Both the position numbers and the translations under genes were made by a program. The notes under the pieces are model-generated. The model was not told where the DNA came from. It saw nothing but the letters and a program-made list of their open reading frames with translations, and searched no databases. Shown piece by piece: positions 30,202 through 41,132 of a stretch of DNA of 64,000 nucleotides; position 1 is the first letter of the stretch; each line of letters opens with the position of its first letter. Source of the DNA: Agarophyton chilense (lineage: Eukaryota > Rhodophyta > Florideophyceae > Gracilariales > Gracilariaceae); NCBI GenBank assembly GCA_030374765.1, contig JARGXX010000002.1:1116001-1180000 (forward strand). The letters run 5' to 3'.

Positions 30202-32946
30202 ATGGCGATGGTCTCTGACGAACGTGCCCTTTCCAAGTACAAGGATGAGGACATGATCACGTCCCCTTTCGAGGGCATTGAGAAGGGAGCCGTGCTGCAG
30301 GAATGCAGAATATTCAATGACATACAGCTAAACACCTCTAAATGCGAGCTCGTTCTTGTCAGATTGCTCTATCTCGTTGGTCAAGGCGATCGCCTCACCC
30401 CCGAGGAGGCCACTGAGGTCTTCTTTTCCGTCACAAAGCTCTTCCAGGCCAATCAACCCTCCTTACGTCGTCTTGTCTACCTTGCAATCAAGGAGCTTGC
30501 ACACACCGCCGAAGAAGTCATAATCGTCACAAATTGCCTCACAAAGGATATTAATTCCGATGTGGATATGTATCGAGCCAATGCTACCCGCGTGCTTTGC
30601 AAAATCACTGATGCTCAGATGGTCCAGCAGATTGAACGCTACCTCAAACAGGAGATTGTTGACAAGAACCCTGTTGTCGCGTCTGCAGCTCTCGTGTCTG
30701 GCCAGCAGCTCATCATGCACAATAAGGGTGATGTCGTCCGTCGCTGGGTGAACGAAGTTACGCAAGCCCTGGACCACTCGTCCCCAATGGTTCAATATCA
30801 CGCATTAGCGCTTCTCTACCTTATCAAGCAACATGACCGTCTGGCTGTATCCAAGTTAGTGCAGTCTATGTGTCGACAGGGTGCTCGTTCGCCGATGGCC
30901 ACCGTTTTGCTCATTCGCTACGTCGCACGTATTATCGCCGAGGAAACAACAGATGCCAACCAGTACAAAGAAAATTCTTTCTTTAACTACCTTGAGCACT
31001 GCCTCCGACATAGATCCGACATCGTCATGTATGAAGCCGCGCGCGCGATAGCTTTGCTGCCAAACGTGACCCCCGCCGAACTGCAACCAGCTGTATCAAT
31101 CCTACAGCGCTTTTTGGCGCAGCCCAGACCAGCTCTACGATTCGCCGCGATAAGAACGTTGAGTATGATTGCCACAAGCATGCCACTAGCCGTGACGTCG
31201 TGTAACGCTGATATGGAGGTGCTCATTTCAGATCCAAATCGATCCATTGCAACTTTGGCCATCACAACTCTTCTGAGGACTGGTTCAGAGAACTCCATCG
31301 AGCGGCTACTGAAACAGATCCAGAACTTCTTGTGTGAGATCAGCGATGAATTCAAGGTCAAGATAGTCGTAGCAATTCATGCGCTTTGCATCAAGTACCC
31401 GAGCAAGTACTATGCGCTCATGAACTTTCTGGGCAATGCGCTTCGTGAAGAAGGCGGATACGACTTTAAGCGTGCTATTGTGGAAGCCTACCTGGGTCTC
31501 ATGACTAAGATTCCCGAATCAAAAGAAACCTGTCTTTCACATTTATGTGAATTCATTGAAGACTGCGAACACACCCAACTTTCAACACGCGTTTTGCATC
31601 TACTTGGAAAAGAAGGTCCCCACATGCCCGAACCCGGAAAGTACATTCGTTACATCTACAACAGACTGATATTGGAGAATGCAGTGGTGAGAGCAGCCGC
31701 AGTGTCAGCACTAGCCAGTTTTGCAACAGAGAGCGCCTCAGAATCACTTCGCAAGTCGATAGCCATTCTCTTGCAGCAATCTCTCATGGACAGTGACGAC
31801 GAAGTAAGAGACAGAGCTGTTTTCTTCACACAGAAACTTGGCTTGGAAGCATACCAGAAGAAGGAAAGCACTCCACCTGCTCCGGAAGACGTTGCAAAGC
31901 TTCAGAATGAAACAAAAGGATCAATGAACCTCACTTGCCCAGTTGTCAACCTGGAGGCCGAACTTGTGCGGTACATCTCTACTGGGAACTTTGATGTTCC
32001 ATTTGATATCAGCAAGGTGTCCAAGGCTGCTTTGGCGACACCGTTGGAAAAGGATATGTCCGCCCGTGGCGATTCCCTGTTCACAGGGCCGACTATGACT
32101 ACTGCCGCTATGTCTGCATCAGTCAAACCGCCAGTGGATCTCGCCGCGGAAGTGATGTCTATACCAGAGTTTGCTTCCTTTGGGAGGCCATTCAAGTCAT
32201 GTCCACCGACAGATCTCACTGAAGCTGAGACCGAGTACACTGCTAAGGTCATCGTTCACTTGTTTGCTACGAACGTAATCCTAGAGTTTATATGCGTTAA
32301 TACTCTCAACGACCAGCTGCTTGAAAATGTATTTGTTCAAGTAGACACTTCTGATTCCGAGGGGCTAGGAGACATGACTATCATCCCAGCGGAGAAACTT
32401 GCGTACGGGCAACCTGCGCGAACGTATGTGTCCATTAAGCGAACTGACGAGAGCGAGTACCCGCTTGGTCAGTTGGCATGCACAATGAAGTTCAGTGTTA
32501 AGGATGTAGACCCCGCGACTGGGGAAGCGGACGAAGAAGGTTATGAAGATGAATATGGGCTCGATGAGTTGGAGCTTAATATTGCAACGCTTATGGCGAA
32601 GCCTGGGGAGCTTCCATCGTCCTTCAAATCAGCATGGGAAGCCCTTGGACCCGATAACGAGGTCGCTGATAGCTTTATGTTGGAACAGCATGACAACATT
32701 CCTTCAGCTGTTTCTGGTGTCATGGACCTCCTAGGAATGATTGCTTGCGAAGGCACAGGGAATGTAAACGAACGGGCTAGAGGGCACATCCTTCTGTTGA
32801 CTGGAGTGTTTATGCCTGGAGTGCAAGCAATGGTGCACGCTAAGTTTGTATTGACATCGGAATGTGTAGCTTTGGAACTGGTATTGAGAAGCGAAGTGGT
32901 AGCGGTAAGCGAACTTCTTGCGAACTCCATTTCCGGCTCAGATTGA
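30202..32946 (+). CDS. COPG: Coatomer subunit gamma (COPI)
   Basis: Gamma-COP belongs to the F-subcomplex of the COPI coat, which moves cargo from Golgi to ER and within the Golgi. The 914-aa product has family length. The N-terminal two thirds is a HEAT-repeat solenoid: KGAVLQECRIFNDIQLN, then TPEEATEVFFSVTKLFQ and PSLRRLVYLAIKEL. A hinge follows near residues 590-650, and then the appendage domain (EYTAKVIVHLFATNVILEF and following). I use the ATG at 30202 because MAMVSDERALSKYKDED fits the family start; the longer frame from 30163 lies in the pyrimidine-rich leader. No introns. Confidence 0.95.
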   Translation: MAMVSDERALSKYKDEDMITSPFEGIEKGAVLQECRIFNDIQLNTSKCELVLVRLLYLVGQGDRLTPEEATEVFFSVTKLFQANQPSLRRLVYLAIKELAHTAEEVIIVTNCLTKDINSDVDMYRANATRVLCKITDAQMVQQIERYLKQEIVDKNPVVASAALVSGQQLIMHNKGDVVRRWVNEVTQALDHSSPMVQYHALALLYLIKQHDRLAVSKLVQSMCRQGARSPMATVLLIRYVARIIAEETTDANQYKENSFFNYLEHCLRHRSDIVMYEAARAIALLPNVTPAELQPAVSILQRFLAQPRPALRFAAIRTLSMIATSMPLAVTSCNADMEVLISDPNRSIATLAITTLLRTGSENSIERLLKQIQNFLCEISDEFKVKIVVAIHALCIKYPSKYYALMNFLGNALREEGGYDFKRAIVEAYLGLMTKIPESKETCLSHLCEFIEDCEHTQLSTRVLHLLGKEGPHMPEPGKYIRYIYNRLILENAVVRAAAVSALASFATESASESLRKSIAILLQQSLMDSDDEVRDRAVFFTQKLGLEAYQKKESTPPAPEDVAKLQNETKGSMNLTCPVVNLEAELVRYISTGNFDVPFDISKVSKAALATPLEKDMSARGDSLFTGPTMTTAAMSASVKPPVDLAAEVMSIPEFASFGRPFKSCPPTDLTEAETEYTAKVIVHLFATNVILEFICVNTLNDQLLENVFVQVDTSDSEGLGDMTIIPAEKLAYGQPARTYVSIKRTDESEYPLGQLACTMKFSVKDVDPATGEADEEGYEDEYGLDELELNIATLMAKPGELPSSFKSAWEALGPDNEVADSFMLEQHDNIPSAVSGVMDLLGMIACEGTGNVNERARGHILLLTGVFMPGVQAMVHAKFVLTSECVALELVLRSEVVAVSELLANSISGSD

Positions 32947-33564
32947 TCTGTATCTGTGCTATAAGGAGACAAGGAGGAAGTAAGGAGTGCACTGATTTCC
33001 ATGATAAACAACTCTATATGCGAAATATTAAAACATACAAACATTGAAAAACATCGCATCATCGATGTCCATTTTGCGACGTTGGAACCGCTCTCTTCAG
33101 TAGCAGTAGCAGAACACGACTCGGGAAAGTTCAACCGTGGACCGTGGTTGTATTATGTAAGCTTGAAATCTTTTGAAGGATTCACCCATTCAAAACCAGT
33201 GCCGTATAGCTGGCGCTTCCTTTACCAGAGGAATTTTCATTCCCCTTGCGTATAAACATCAAAACGAGTGATGCCGCTGTTGCGTAAAGGAGCACAATCG
33301 TCCGTGAAATCGGTTGTGTTGCTTGATTGCGATTAGGCGGAAGTTGAAGAAGCTAATTTAATGTTCTTCGTACCATTATTTGAAACCCGTATAATTATGC
33401 CAAATCCAATTTAAAGGAATGCAGTTTCACACTGTTCATCAGCAATTTTTTTTGTTAAGCTGCTCCGCCCGCGGCTTAATGGCGCCCGTACCCTGGAAGG
33501 CTTCACGCAACTTGTTAGATTCTTAGCTCTCAAAACAGAAGCACACGCACTAACAACAATTACA
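32947..33564. other. Intergenic between coatomer gamma and NBS1-like genes
   Basis: 617 bp between two plus-strand genes. Short frames overlap without domains. It should hold the coatomer 3'UTR and the promoter of the next gene. Confidence 0.4.
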
Positions 33565-35358
33565 ATGTGGTACATTCAAGAAGAATTTCGCAAGAAGGCG
33601 CCCAAGTATTGGCTCGGAGGCACGCAGACCAACGGTCGCACTATCGGTCGGAAATTGGTTGACATCCGGTTGAAGGCGTCATCGGTATCTCGGGTTCATG
33701 CGAAGATTTGCGTACACAAAGCCTCGTTCTACGCCCCTGCTGGTCCACACAGGCAGATTACTGCAGTATCCGTTGTCGACTCGTCCGCTTATGGGACCTT
33801 TCTGAAATATCCTCGGAATCACGTTGCTGGGAGGCAAGAGCCCGCTGGTCATCACCGTCGCCTCAACAAAGACGATCCCACTGAGGTTTACGAAGGCGCC
33901 TTATTGGCCTTCGGTGCCCCGAGTTCATGGTGGCAAGTGTGCTGGTACCCTCTCCTCGTGCTTCCCTCGCGGCTACCAGTTACAGCACGTGCTCGTTTGG
34001 AGGAAGTCGCCGCTTTGACCTCTCTGGAAGTCGCAGAGCAAATGTCTGAAAATGTGACTCATCTTATCACAAGTTCGTGTGTGTCCACGAGTCAAAAGTT
34101 CCTCCTCATGCTAGCAAGAAATCAGCATGTGGTTCAGCCCGCTTGGCTAGAAGCGCTTCTCGTGGTTGTCCAAAACGCGTGCACCACAGTAACTGTTGCT
34201 GACTCAGATGACATCGCGTGTTCAGCCACTTCTCTACCCCTTGAAGAAAACTACGTGCCACCGTTCTCAGATGAAGATGCTGCCAGCTATGTTCCTGATG
34301 TACTTCAAAACGTTTTAAAGCCAACGCAACGGACGAAACGTAAGAACATGTTTGACAATATAGTATTCGCTTTCGAAGGACGGATTCGAAGCACTTGGTG
34401 GGCACCCATTGTGGACTTATTAGGTGGAACAACCGTGCTGTCTGAAGTTTTGAGTGGAAGACCAGAACTTTGCGGAAGGCGCATTCTCTACGTAAGCGAT
34501 CGTCAGATCGAAGAAAACAAAATTATGAAAAAAGTTACCAGCCAGTCCAATAAGGAAAAAGTTATGATAGAGTCCATTCTCCGTGCGGATCTATCGCCTA
34601 TTGAATCTGCGTTTGAAACAGTGCGTGATGGAATCTTTGAACATGAGCAAACACGAATTCCCACCGACAACACTGTGCAAAAATCAGAAGCGCCCCTTGT
34701 TGGGGCTGAAGTTGTTGATGTCGCGACTCCAGAGCTTCTGGATACAGACAGCGATGATGAAAAAGAGATGAGTGGCGCTGCAGAGGCTTACGGGACGTCA
34801 AATGCAAACAATGGATGCAACGTTGCGGAAGCAAATAGGATGTCAAATCTGAACAATGGAGGCGACGTTGCAAAAGCAAATAGGACGGTGCAGGCGAGAG
34901 AGGCGAACGTAAAGGCCGTGGCAAAAAAACTTTTGAAGCGCAGGACCATGTGGAAAAAGTTCAAAGCTTCCAATACGGATGCAGACTCGCAAAAGAGAAT
35001 CCGTTCAACGTTACAAAAAGAACCCGCTAATACAAATGCAGAGAATGGCCGGGCAGTGACCCAGCGCACTGGAATCGACACAACTGTGCAAGATGGTATT
35101 AAATTTGATGCAGAAAGAGATAACGAAAGGGAGTTTTTTCCAGTTCCATCAGCACTATCACAGCCAACTTTAAGTGCAGTCCCGGGTTGTTCCGAGGATG
35201 TCCGCCCGTTCCGAAGGCGAAGGTTACCATCAGCATCTTCTGTTCCGCTCAAAAGAGTAAAGGTTCTGGACGAGACAAACATTTATAACACTGGGGGAAG
35301 GCGACTCTTGGTTTCTAAAGAAGATAAGGATAACAGTCTCACTGAAGCCAAAGAGTAG
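33565..35358 (+). CDS. NBS1/nibrin-like FHA-BRCT protein
   Basis: NBS1 is the adaptor of the MRE11-RAD50-NBS1 complex, which senses double-strand breaks and activates ATM. The 597-aa product begins directly with an FHA domain (residues 1-120), as nibrin does. The phosphopeptide-binding signature is visible: GRTIGRKLVDIRL, then SSVSRVHAKI at 39-48 and the later VVDSSAYGTFL. A BRCT domain covers about 130-205 (NVTHLITSS, then VVQPAWLEALL), and a second appears at about 255-320 around FAFEGRIRSTW. The remainder is disordered. MWKKFKAS near residue 465 resembles the short KKF-type MRE11-binding motif. No clear ATM-binding acidic tail is seen. The domain order supports nibrin; MDC1-like proteins are less likely. 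Confidence 0.78.
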   Translation: MWYIQEEFRKKAPKYWLGGTQTNGRTIGRKLVDIRLKASSVSRVHAKICVHKASFYAPAGPHRQITAVSVVDSSAYGTFLKYPRNHVAGRQEPAGHHRRLNKDDPTEVYEGALLAFGAPSSWWQVCWYPLLVLPSRLPVTARARLEEVAALTSLEVAEQMSENVTHLITSSCVSTSQKFLLMLARNQHVVQPAWLEALLVVVQNACTTVTVADSDDIACSATSLPLEENYVPPFSDEDAASYVPDVLQNVLKPTQRTKRKNMFDNIVFAFEGRIRSTWWAPIVDLLGGTTVLSEVLSGRPELCGRRILYVSDRQIEENKIMKKVTSQSNKEKVMIESILRADLSPIESAFETVRDGIFEHEQTRIPTDNTVQKSEAPLVGAEVVDVATPELLDTDSDDEKEMSGAAEAYGTSNANNGCNVAEANRMSNLNNGGDVAKANRTVQAREANVKAVAKKLLKRRTMWKKFKASNTDADSQKRIRSTLQKEPANTNAENGRAVTQRTGIDTTVQDGIKFDAERDNEREFFPVPSALSQPTLSAVPGCSEDVRPFRRRRLPSASSVPLKRVKVLDETNIYNTGGRRLLVSKEDKDNSLTEAKE

Positions 35359-35620
35359 AATGCATTCGGTATTGACGTGGAAATAGTTTCTTTAACCGGG
35401 GAGCAACGCCAATGGCAAGAAAGTGAATCCAAGACCCATTGGACAAAAAACAAGAACATGTAGAGATGAATGTAGCTCTCTTTAGTACAAGTGCTGGGGA
35501 ATGTTCTCGGTGAGAACATTATCGGGGTCCGCCTCGAAATTGCACATAGTAAATAGTAATTACTGGTTGTACAAGAGTTCAATACTGGACTTTTCAAAGA
35601 GCAACGGGGTAGAATGCAGA

Positions 35621-35655
<35 letters not shown>

Positions 35656-36747
35656 CTCTCTCTCTCTCTCGCGCGTGCTCTTTTGAAACACGCCTTGAAA
35701 ATCGCCAGAGTGCGGCTAATTTTAGTTTTAGATATCTAGCCACACTTGGTACTTTCCGAAAAGTTTTTGTTGCCATCCTCTACCTTCGGTTCCAGCCATG
35801 ACTTTTTTTTTCCTGCTGAGGAAATTATCTGATCTACGTCACAATTTCAGTGTTTGGAAAAGACATGCAATCTACAGCACTTGAAGGTGCTACAGGCAAA
35901 ATAAAATTCCGCTGCCAAGAGGCTTCTTCTGTGCTACGGCCTATATAAAAAGCGTTCTCGGTGAAACACTTACGACTACATGATTCCTCGTAGGCCCACT
36001 CATTAATCATAGTCTCGATTCCAGAGGTAGTCACAGTCCTCCGGGTATAGCCAACAGGTTAAAAGATTTCCCATCTTGGAAAAAAGTATTTCGGGAGCTA
36101 TCTTCATTTTCAACCAATGCCTATCGCTAAATTAAAACAATGCTACATGAAAGGCAATTTCCTCTTTAACAAAACCCAAGGTTTCTTGCGGTAATCGTTC
36201 ATCTCTTGGAAAGATACTGATTACGGCGTTCTGTTTGAGTGCTATGGCACTACGGCCGAGGCCACATGCTTTTCGCGAGTCCATCTCGGATATAGCAGCG
36301 GTGAGGTGAGCCGATACAAACTAGGTCGCCTTCTGGGGTTCCTCCTTTGTTTGGTATACAGAAGAGTATTTGCGACTGAATGTTGAAGCCTCCTCTTTAG
36401 AATGATTATCATCAGGAATTTTAGACGACGCAACTGAGGTTATGAAAGTTCGAACAATCCCGAAATTTTCGATATCATAATTGATGATTTCACTGCGAAA
36501 AGGTATTGTTTTAGTGATCGGTACCGTTGAAAAGGTCGCACAGTGACTCGTTCGCATTCGTTAGTGTCGAAGTGATATATGTTCCTGTGTGACCGCTACA
36601 GCTTTCCGTAACTACAAGAAAAGACCGAGAAAATTCTCTCTAAAAGTTCGGGAGAAAAAGTAAGAACATGTTACAACCCTTCTATATTGAAGTTCTGTTA
36701 TTGTTCACCTGCTTTACAATACAATCTTTGATACAATCTTTTTCGAG
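35359..36747. other. Boundary region between host genes and transposon-rich DNA
   Basis: About 1.4 kb without a recognisable gene. It contains a CT microsatellite and two short minus-strand frames (35834-36034 and 36321-36557). The second is 78 codons with an ATG, but neither shows a domain. Confidence 0.4.
35625..35670. repeat. CT dinucleotide microsatellite
   Basis: More than twenty TC dinucleotides with one CG interruption lie just downstream of the NBS1-like gene. Confidence 0.92.
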
Positions 36748-38130
36748 ATGGGCCCAGAAAGCTCATCTGATCTGCCATCGCGGTCTAGAGTTCCCTGGGA
36801 CATTACGAATGTTCCGTGGACCGATGAGAAAGGCAACCAAAAGCCTTATCCTACTACTGTCAAGTAGTGGAAAGCATTTTAAGACCGTCTAAAGATTACT
36901 AACAGCAATGAAGTTCCAAACGAATTGCAAGGAATTATGCTTTAGTCCCAGCTTTATGGCAGTCTTCCACATTTGTGCAAGTCAATTTCTTTGAAGGTTC
37001 TCGAGACGGGGTGTGGTGTTGATGCAATTATGAAAGCGTTCTAAAAGGGCGACCCTTTGGTCGTTCCAACAAAAGTATACGATGATTTTATGACGTTTTT
37101 GCTGATATAACGGAGTCATAATGAGTCGTTAAATAACTGCAAACTACGTTTTCAAGCCCAAATATCCAAGTTACATGCCCACGGAAACGAAAGCAAACTT
37201 TCCCACTCTGTTCTTGCATCTGTGCTATTTGTTATCTTTAGTCTGGACGCTACTCGACGCATATTTGTATTGGCAATTGCTGCCCCAAGGGATAATGAGT
37301 TCGATGTTTCCTCTACCGCAGATGCTTTACTGACGTCAGTTTCATACGAATCAATTGCTTTTGTCCTCGGTCAGTGCGAACAATCATCTTTAAACACCAC
37401 CACTCCGGCACTATCGGTCATTTCAGCCTCTCAGCAAAGGCTGACAGCTCGGTTAACCTTTCACCAGTTGACAGATCTCAAAGCCCGCTCGCTGTGCCTC
37501 ACATGCTCCAAGTTTGGTCATCGGGCCTCTGATCACTAAAGCGACGGATCATTGAAATGTCACTTATTTGTTTTCCACGCTTCTCGTGGCAACAGACAAG
37601 CAAGAAGAGCGTTAGTTTTTAATATGGTTCTACTTAGCCCTTCGGAGACGAACTTTAATATGGATACGAACTTTAATATGGATACGAACTTTAATATGGA
37701 TACCAACCTTGATATGGATACCAACTTTAATGTGGATACCAACTTTAATATGGATACCAACTTTATAGGCCCGCTGCTTGACGACAGCGCTTCTAATACT
37801 GGGATTGGTGCTTTGGAGCTAAGCCTGCTCCAAGGTTTAGTAAGCTGATGGATCATCTGGGCTGGATCCTATTCCTGAAGTTATATCTGATCGCCCTTTC
37901 TGGCAGTATGGAACGGGAAACCACGCCAGCGAACCACGCGAAATTCTTGGTTCTGTTATTATTGACCTCCGTTCAGACTGCGGCACGATAGGCATTCGCC
38001 ATCTAGTGGTAACCGGCTCCTCTCAATGGGTGATTGGACAAAAAGTCACTCGCCACTGCAACATCATCCACTCCGGTCGAAATCCCTACGAGAATACGCA
38101 TTATACAGGCGATTAACCAGCGATATACAT
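36748..38130 (+). pseudogene. Decayed gag-like retroelement relic
   Basis: One frame from the ATG at 36748 to 37848 reads as a gag-type protein once its in-frame stops (36865, 36880, 36943, 37042, 37108 and 37537) are passed over. No frameshift is needed over 1.1 kb. The middle resembles the UBN2/copia-gag kind of helical capsid (DRLKITNSNEVP, LYGSLPHLC, YDDFMTFLL). A zinc-knuckle-like segment CLTCSKFGHRASDH (CCHH rather than CCHC) ends at 37536, and six copies of a hexapeptide repeat follow. After a frame change, 37844-38117 contains a retropepsin-like stretch (GSVIIDL, LVVTGSSQWVIG). No reverse transcriptase or LTRs were found. The family is uncertain. Confidence 0.5.
37648..37755 (+). repeat. 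18-bp minisatellite encoding TNFNMD repeats
   Basis: Six tandem 18-bp units in the gag-like relic encode Thr-Asn-Phe-Asn-Met-Asp with one Leu-Asp and one Val variant, followed by a partial unit. Confidence 0.9.
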
Positions 38131-38633
38131 TTGAGAGATATACGAAAGCCTCACTGACGACTTTCGCGTAACGACTCGAGTTTACCTAACAATCGATATT
38201 CCGGCGACTTATCGAAGACTTCGCCCAACAACGCCTTGGATAGCGACGTGTATGTGTCGTAATTGGTCAGCATTGCGCTCTTTATCCATTTCAAGCCTTT
38301 TCGCAAACATTGTACTACTGGCAAGTGTCATTTTATTTTCACGACGGACGTACTCTTACAGTGACCGAAATTAGAATAGAACACTCCCACATTCTTTATG
38401 TCATTTGACTTCTTGCTGAGGGTCGTTCCAATACTTTTTTTAAGTGTATGGGCTACAATATATGGAAATGCGCCCGTGACTTGGCGACCCCTGAGTGGTC
38501 AGATCCAAGTCATGCGTTGACATATTGTGTGTCTCGCATTCCCCTCTCTGCAAGTTATATAGCATACACTGTATGAAATACGCCTTGTGTTGCCTTCCTC
38601 GATCGCAAACAATTCCGTGTCGTATATCAACAG

Positions 38634-39982
38634 ATGGACAATCTCACGAACGAAAGCAAACCTCCCTTACCAGCACTGCAGTCCTACTCTCAGACCGTTC
38701 CCCCACAAAGTGAATATGCAAACGCAACTATTGCTCTTCTGCAGCAGTCCAGTGTTCCTACATCATATCTTCCAATCGAAAATAAAAATGGAACTTTACC
38801 AAACGCTACAAACACAACACTCTGGCACTTAGGCGTTTAACACAAGCAACACTTTCAGCATCACTGTGTAGAGTTGAACTTTCTGGATCCGGAGCAAAAG
38901 CCGTCCTCACCAGTAAGCTACATCAAGCTGGTATACGTGAGAGAAATCAAATCTTTGAGCTTGCTAAACTTTGAGACGAATAAAAATGCGTGGATACCTA
39001 GATACAAACGACAGCATCTCGATATGGAATCGAACGTGCACGAGCTCTGAACTGGACAAAACACGAAACTGCGCGTTTGTGTCGCGTCGTTACAGATGCG
39101 CGAAACGCTTCTATTGTTGCATGAATGTATCAGAAGATTGGGACCCGTTCTGAACTGGACGCGGGTCGTCATGACCTTTTCGCTTTCCAGTTCCTTTAAC
39201 TATTTAACGACGAACTTTTCGAGCCTGGGATACCTGATGCCGTTTAAGGAATTACGGAGGATGTGCTTCTGGTGTTTAACCCTAACGAACGTCCACATGT
39301 CCGTAATGGAACCAAACTTAAATAACGTTGGAGGAAATTGCCATCTCTGTACAATATTGCGTGCAAGAAGTACAACCGATGAGGGCATTTCGGTAAGGAT
39401 AAGTTTCCAAACTTTACAAGTGGTGATGACAGCATTTCCTATATGCATTGTGTCTTCCATAAACATCTAAGCTTCGATGCAGTAGTACGCACCATTCCCC
39501 CAAATGCACAAATTGAGGCCAGCCTCAACGATATTGACAGGTGCAAGGCATCACTACCACCATTGCAGACTTCTACACGAAAGCGTAGACGAGAAGAAGG
39601 TATAGAGTCGTTCGCCGCTGCCCTAAACAAACTTTCAGAGACAAGCACGTCCCTGCAACCCATTTTCATTCAAGATGGTTCTACTGCCATTGTAACGGAC
39701 TCAAATATCATGGAACTTGAAAAAGCTACGAAGCTTGCATCAACTGTTTCCAATTTATTGCAGCTCGAGGGTAAAATCATGCAGAGCATACAAGGGCTGC
39801 AGAGGAGTAACAATTCAGTATTTATCGAAACTACCAGTGTCCCGTTAAAGCTTTTGGAGAGGCGAATAACCAGCATAAGGAACATTATCGATAATTCTAT
39901 TTCAAGGATAGATGAGACGGAAAAAGACGATACACGTACTTCCAGCTCAGCATCCCACTCTCTCACACAAGGCCAGCTCTGA
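38634..39982 (+). pseudogene. PIF/Harbinger partner protein: SAP plus Myb/SANT-like, decayed
   Basis: Many PIF/Harbinger elements carry a second gene whose Myb/SANT-like product binds transposon ends and helps the transposase enter the nucleus. Here an ATG frame at 38634 (MDNLTNESKPPLPAL) runs to about 38820. After a frame change it continues in frame 2. A SAP-like segment lies at 38850-38925 (LCRVELSGSGAKAVLTSKL). Around 39047-39480 is a Myb/SANT-like block (ALNWTKHETARLC, then RWRKLPSLYNIACKKYN and GDDSISYMHCVFHKHL). The last part (39443-39982) is an open 179-codon frame with a basic KRRREE motif and coiled coil. Stops at 39122, 39197, 39245, 39323 and 39380, and three more near 38970-39001, disable it. 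It lies next to the transposase relic on the opposite strand. Confidence 0.6.
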
Positions 39983-40299
39983 CTCTTTCCATTCCCTCAC
40001 ACGCGTGACATGAAAAATAGAATATGCTGCATATTACACATTGTCCTCTGTGATACCGCGCAGCAGAAAACACTGTGTGAAGTCAAGGGTCTCAGAGAGA
40101 CCAGGATCGATACGACTCGAGACGCAGAGCTGAAGCTTCTCGGAACCGGCTTCGTCATCGGCTGTAAACCTCGCCAAAAACGAATGCACGATTTATCTGT
40201 AACAGGCACTAGAAGCGATGGTATAGTTTCTCAGTTATATCAACATATAAATGTACATTAGGTTTGATGGATGGTGCGAAGTCGTAGGTCTCTGGTATT

Positions 40300-41132
40300 T
40301 TACACATATGGTCTTCGACGACCGCTGGCCTCAATTTTCTGAGTAAAGTCAATCCGCAACTGTGATGCTTCTAAATCTCGACGTCGATGATGCAACGCCT
40401 CGTCCAGATCGCATTCGTTCTGGAAATACAACTGCATGTCTGCCGGCTCAGCATGATTTGAATTATCTGCATCAGATGGTGGTGAAACTTCAAGCGCGTT
40501 GTCGTTGTAAACGATGAAGCTATGCAGTTTGCAGCAAACAGATATAATTGCAGCATTCTTCGCAATAGAACACTTCAGAGGCCTTCAAAACACGCCCCAT
40601 CTCCCTACTAGAATCCCAAAGGTTTGCTCAGTAAAAGTACGAGCAGAAGAATGTCAGTATTTAAAACGATCTTTGGCCCTGCTCACTATTCTACCAGACC
40701 ACGGAGTTAGAAGTCTATTAGTACAAGTATATGCCTCGTCACCAGCTATCCAGTACCCTGAAAGAAGACCTTCTTCCTCGTTCTGTAGAAGAATAGCTAA
40801 TCTATTTGTTGAGTAGGCGGTGTTGTCATGCGTAGAGCCTGAAGATAAACATGATAAAAATGTAAACCGGTAGTCAGAGTCGCACATGGCTTGTAAATTA
40901 AGCGCAAACCAACCTTTGCGGTTGACGTATGTAGATGACTTCGGGACTTTCGAAAATGAGGGTTCTGTAATTTTTATGGCAATGCCATCAAAAGCCCCAC
41001 AATACATGTCCAAAGCATTTTCTTCCTTTCTCGAGAAGCCTTTGGCTACCTTTTTGAGCAATCTTCCATCCTTGTAAAGGAAAGATATTTGTAAGATACA
41101 GTTAAATGTATTTATTGTATCATTGATATAAT
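40300..41132 (-). pseudogene. PIF/Harbinger transposase, C-terminal part (DDE core)
   Basis: This is the second half of a DDE_4-type transposase; the first half is at 51118-51504, beyond the inserted chromovirus. The catalytic acids are visible: Asp in GAFDGIAIK, Asp in SGSTHDNTAY, and the acidic residue in AGDEAYTC. The family landmark EQTFGILVGRWGVF and a trailing RPLKCS helix region follow. Two in-frame TGA codons interrupt it (40654-40656 and 40585-40587). The frame is otherwise continuous to a TAA at 40300-40302. At 41132 the coding frame meets the LTR, and the 5-bp duplication allows it to continue in phase from the other side. The combined product would be about 400 aa, normal for the family. 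Confidence 0.85.
41128..41132. repeat. Target-site duplication, left copy (ATAAT)
   Basis: ATAAT directly precedes the 5' LTR and is repeated at 51118-51122 directly after the 3' LTR. A perfect 5-bp duplication is normal for Ty3/gypsy integration. Confidence 0.95.
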
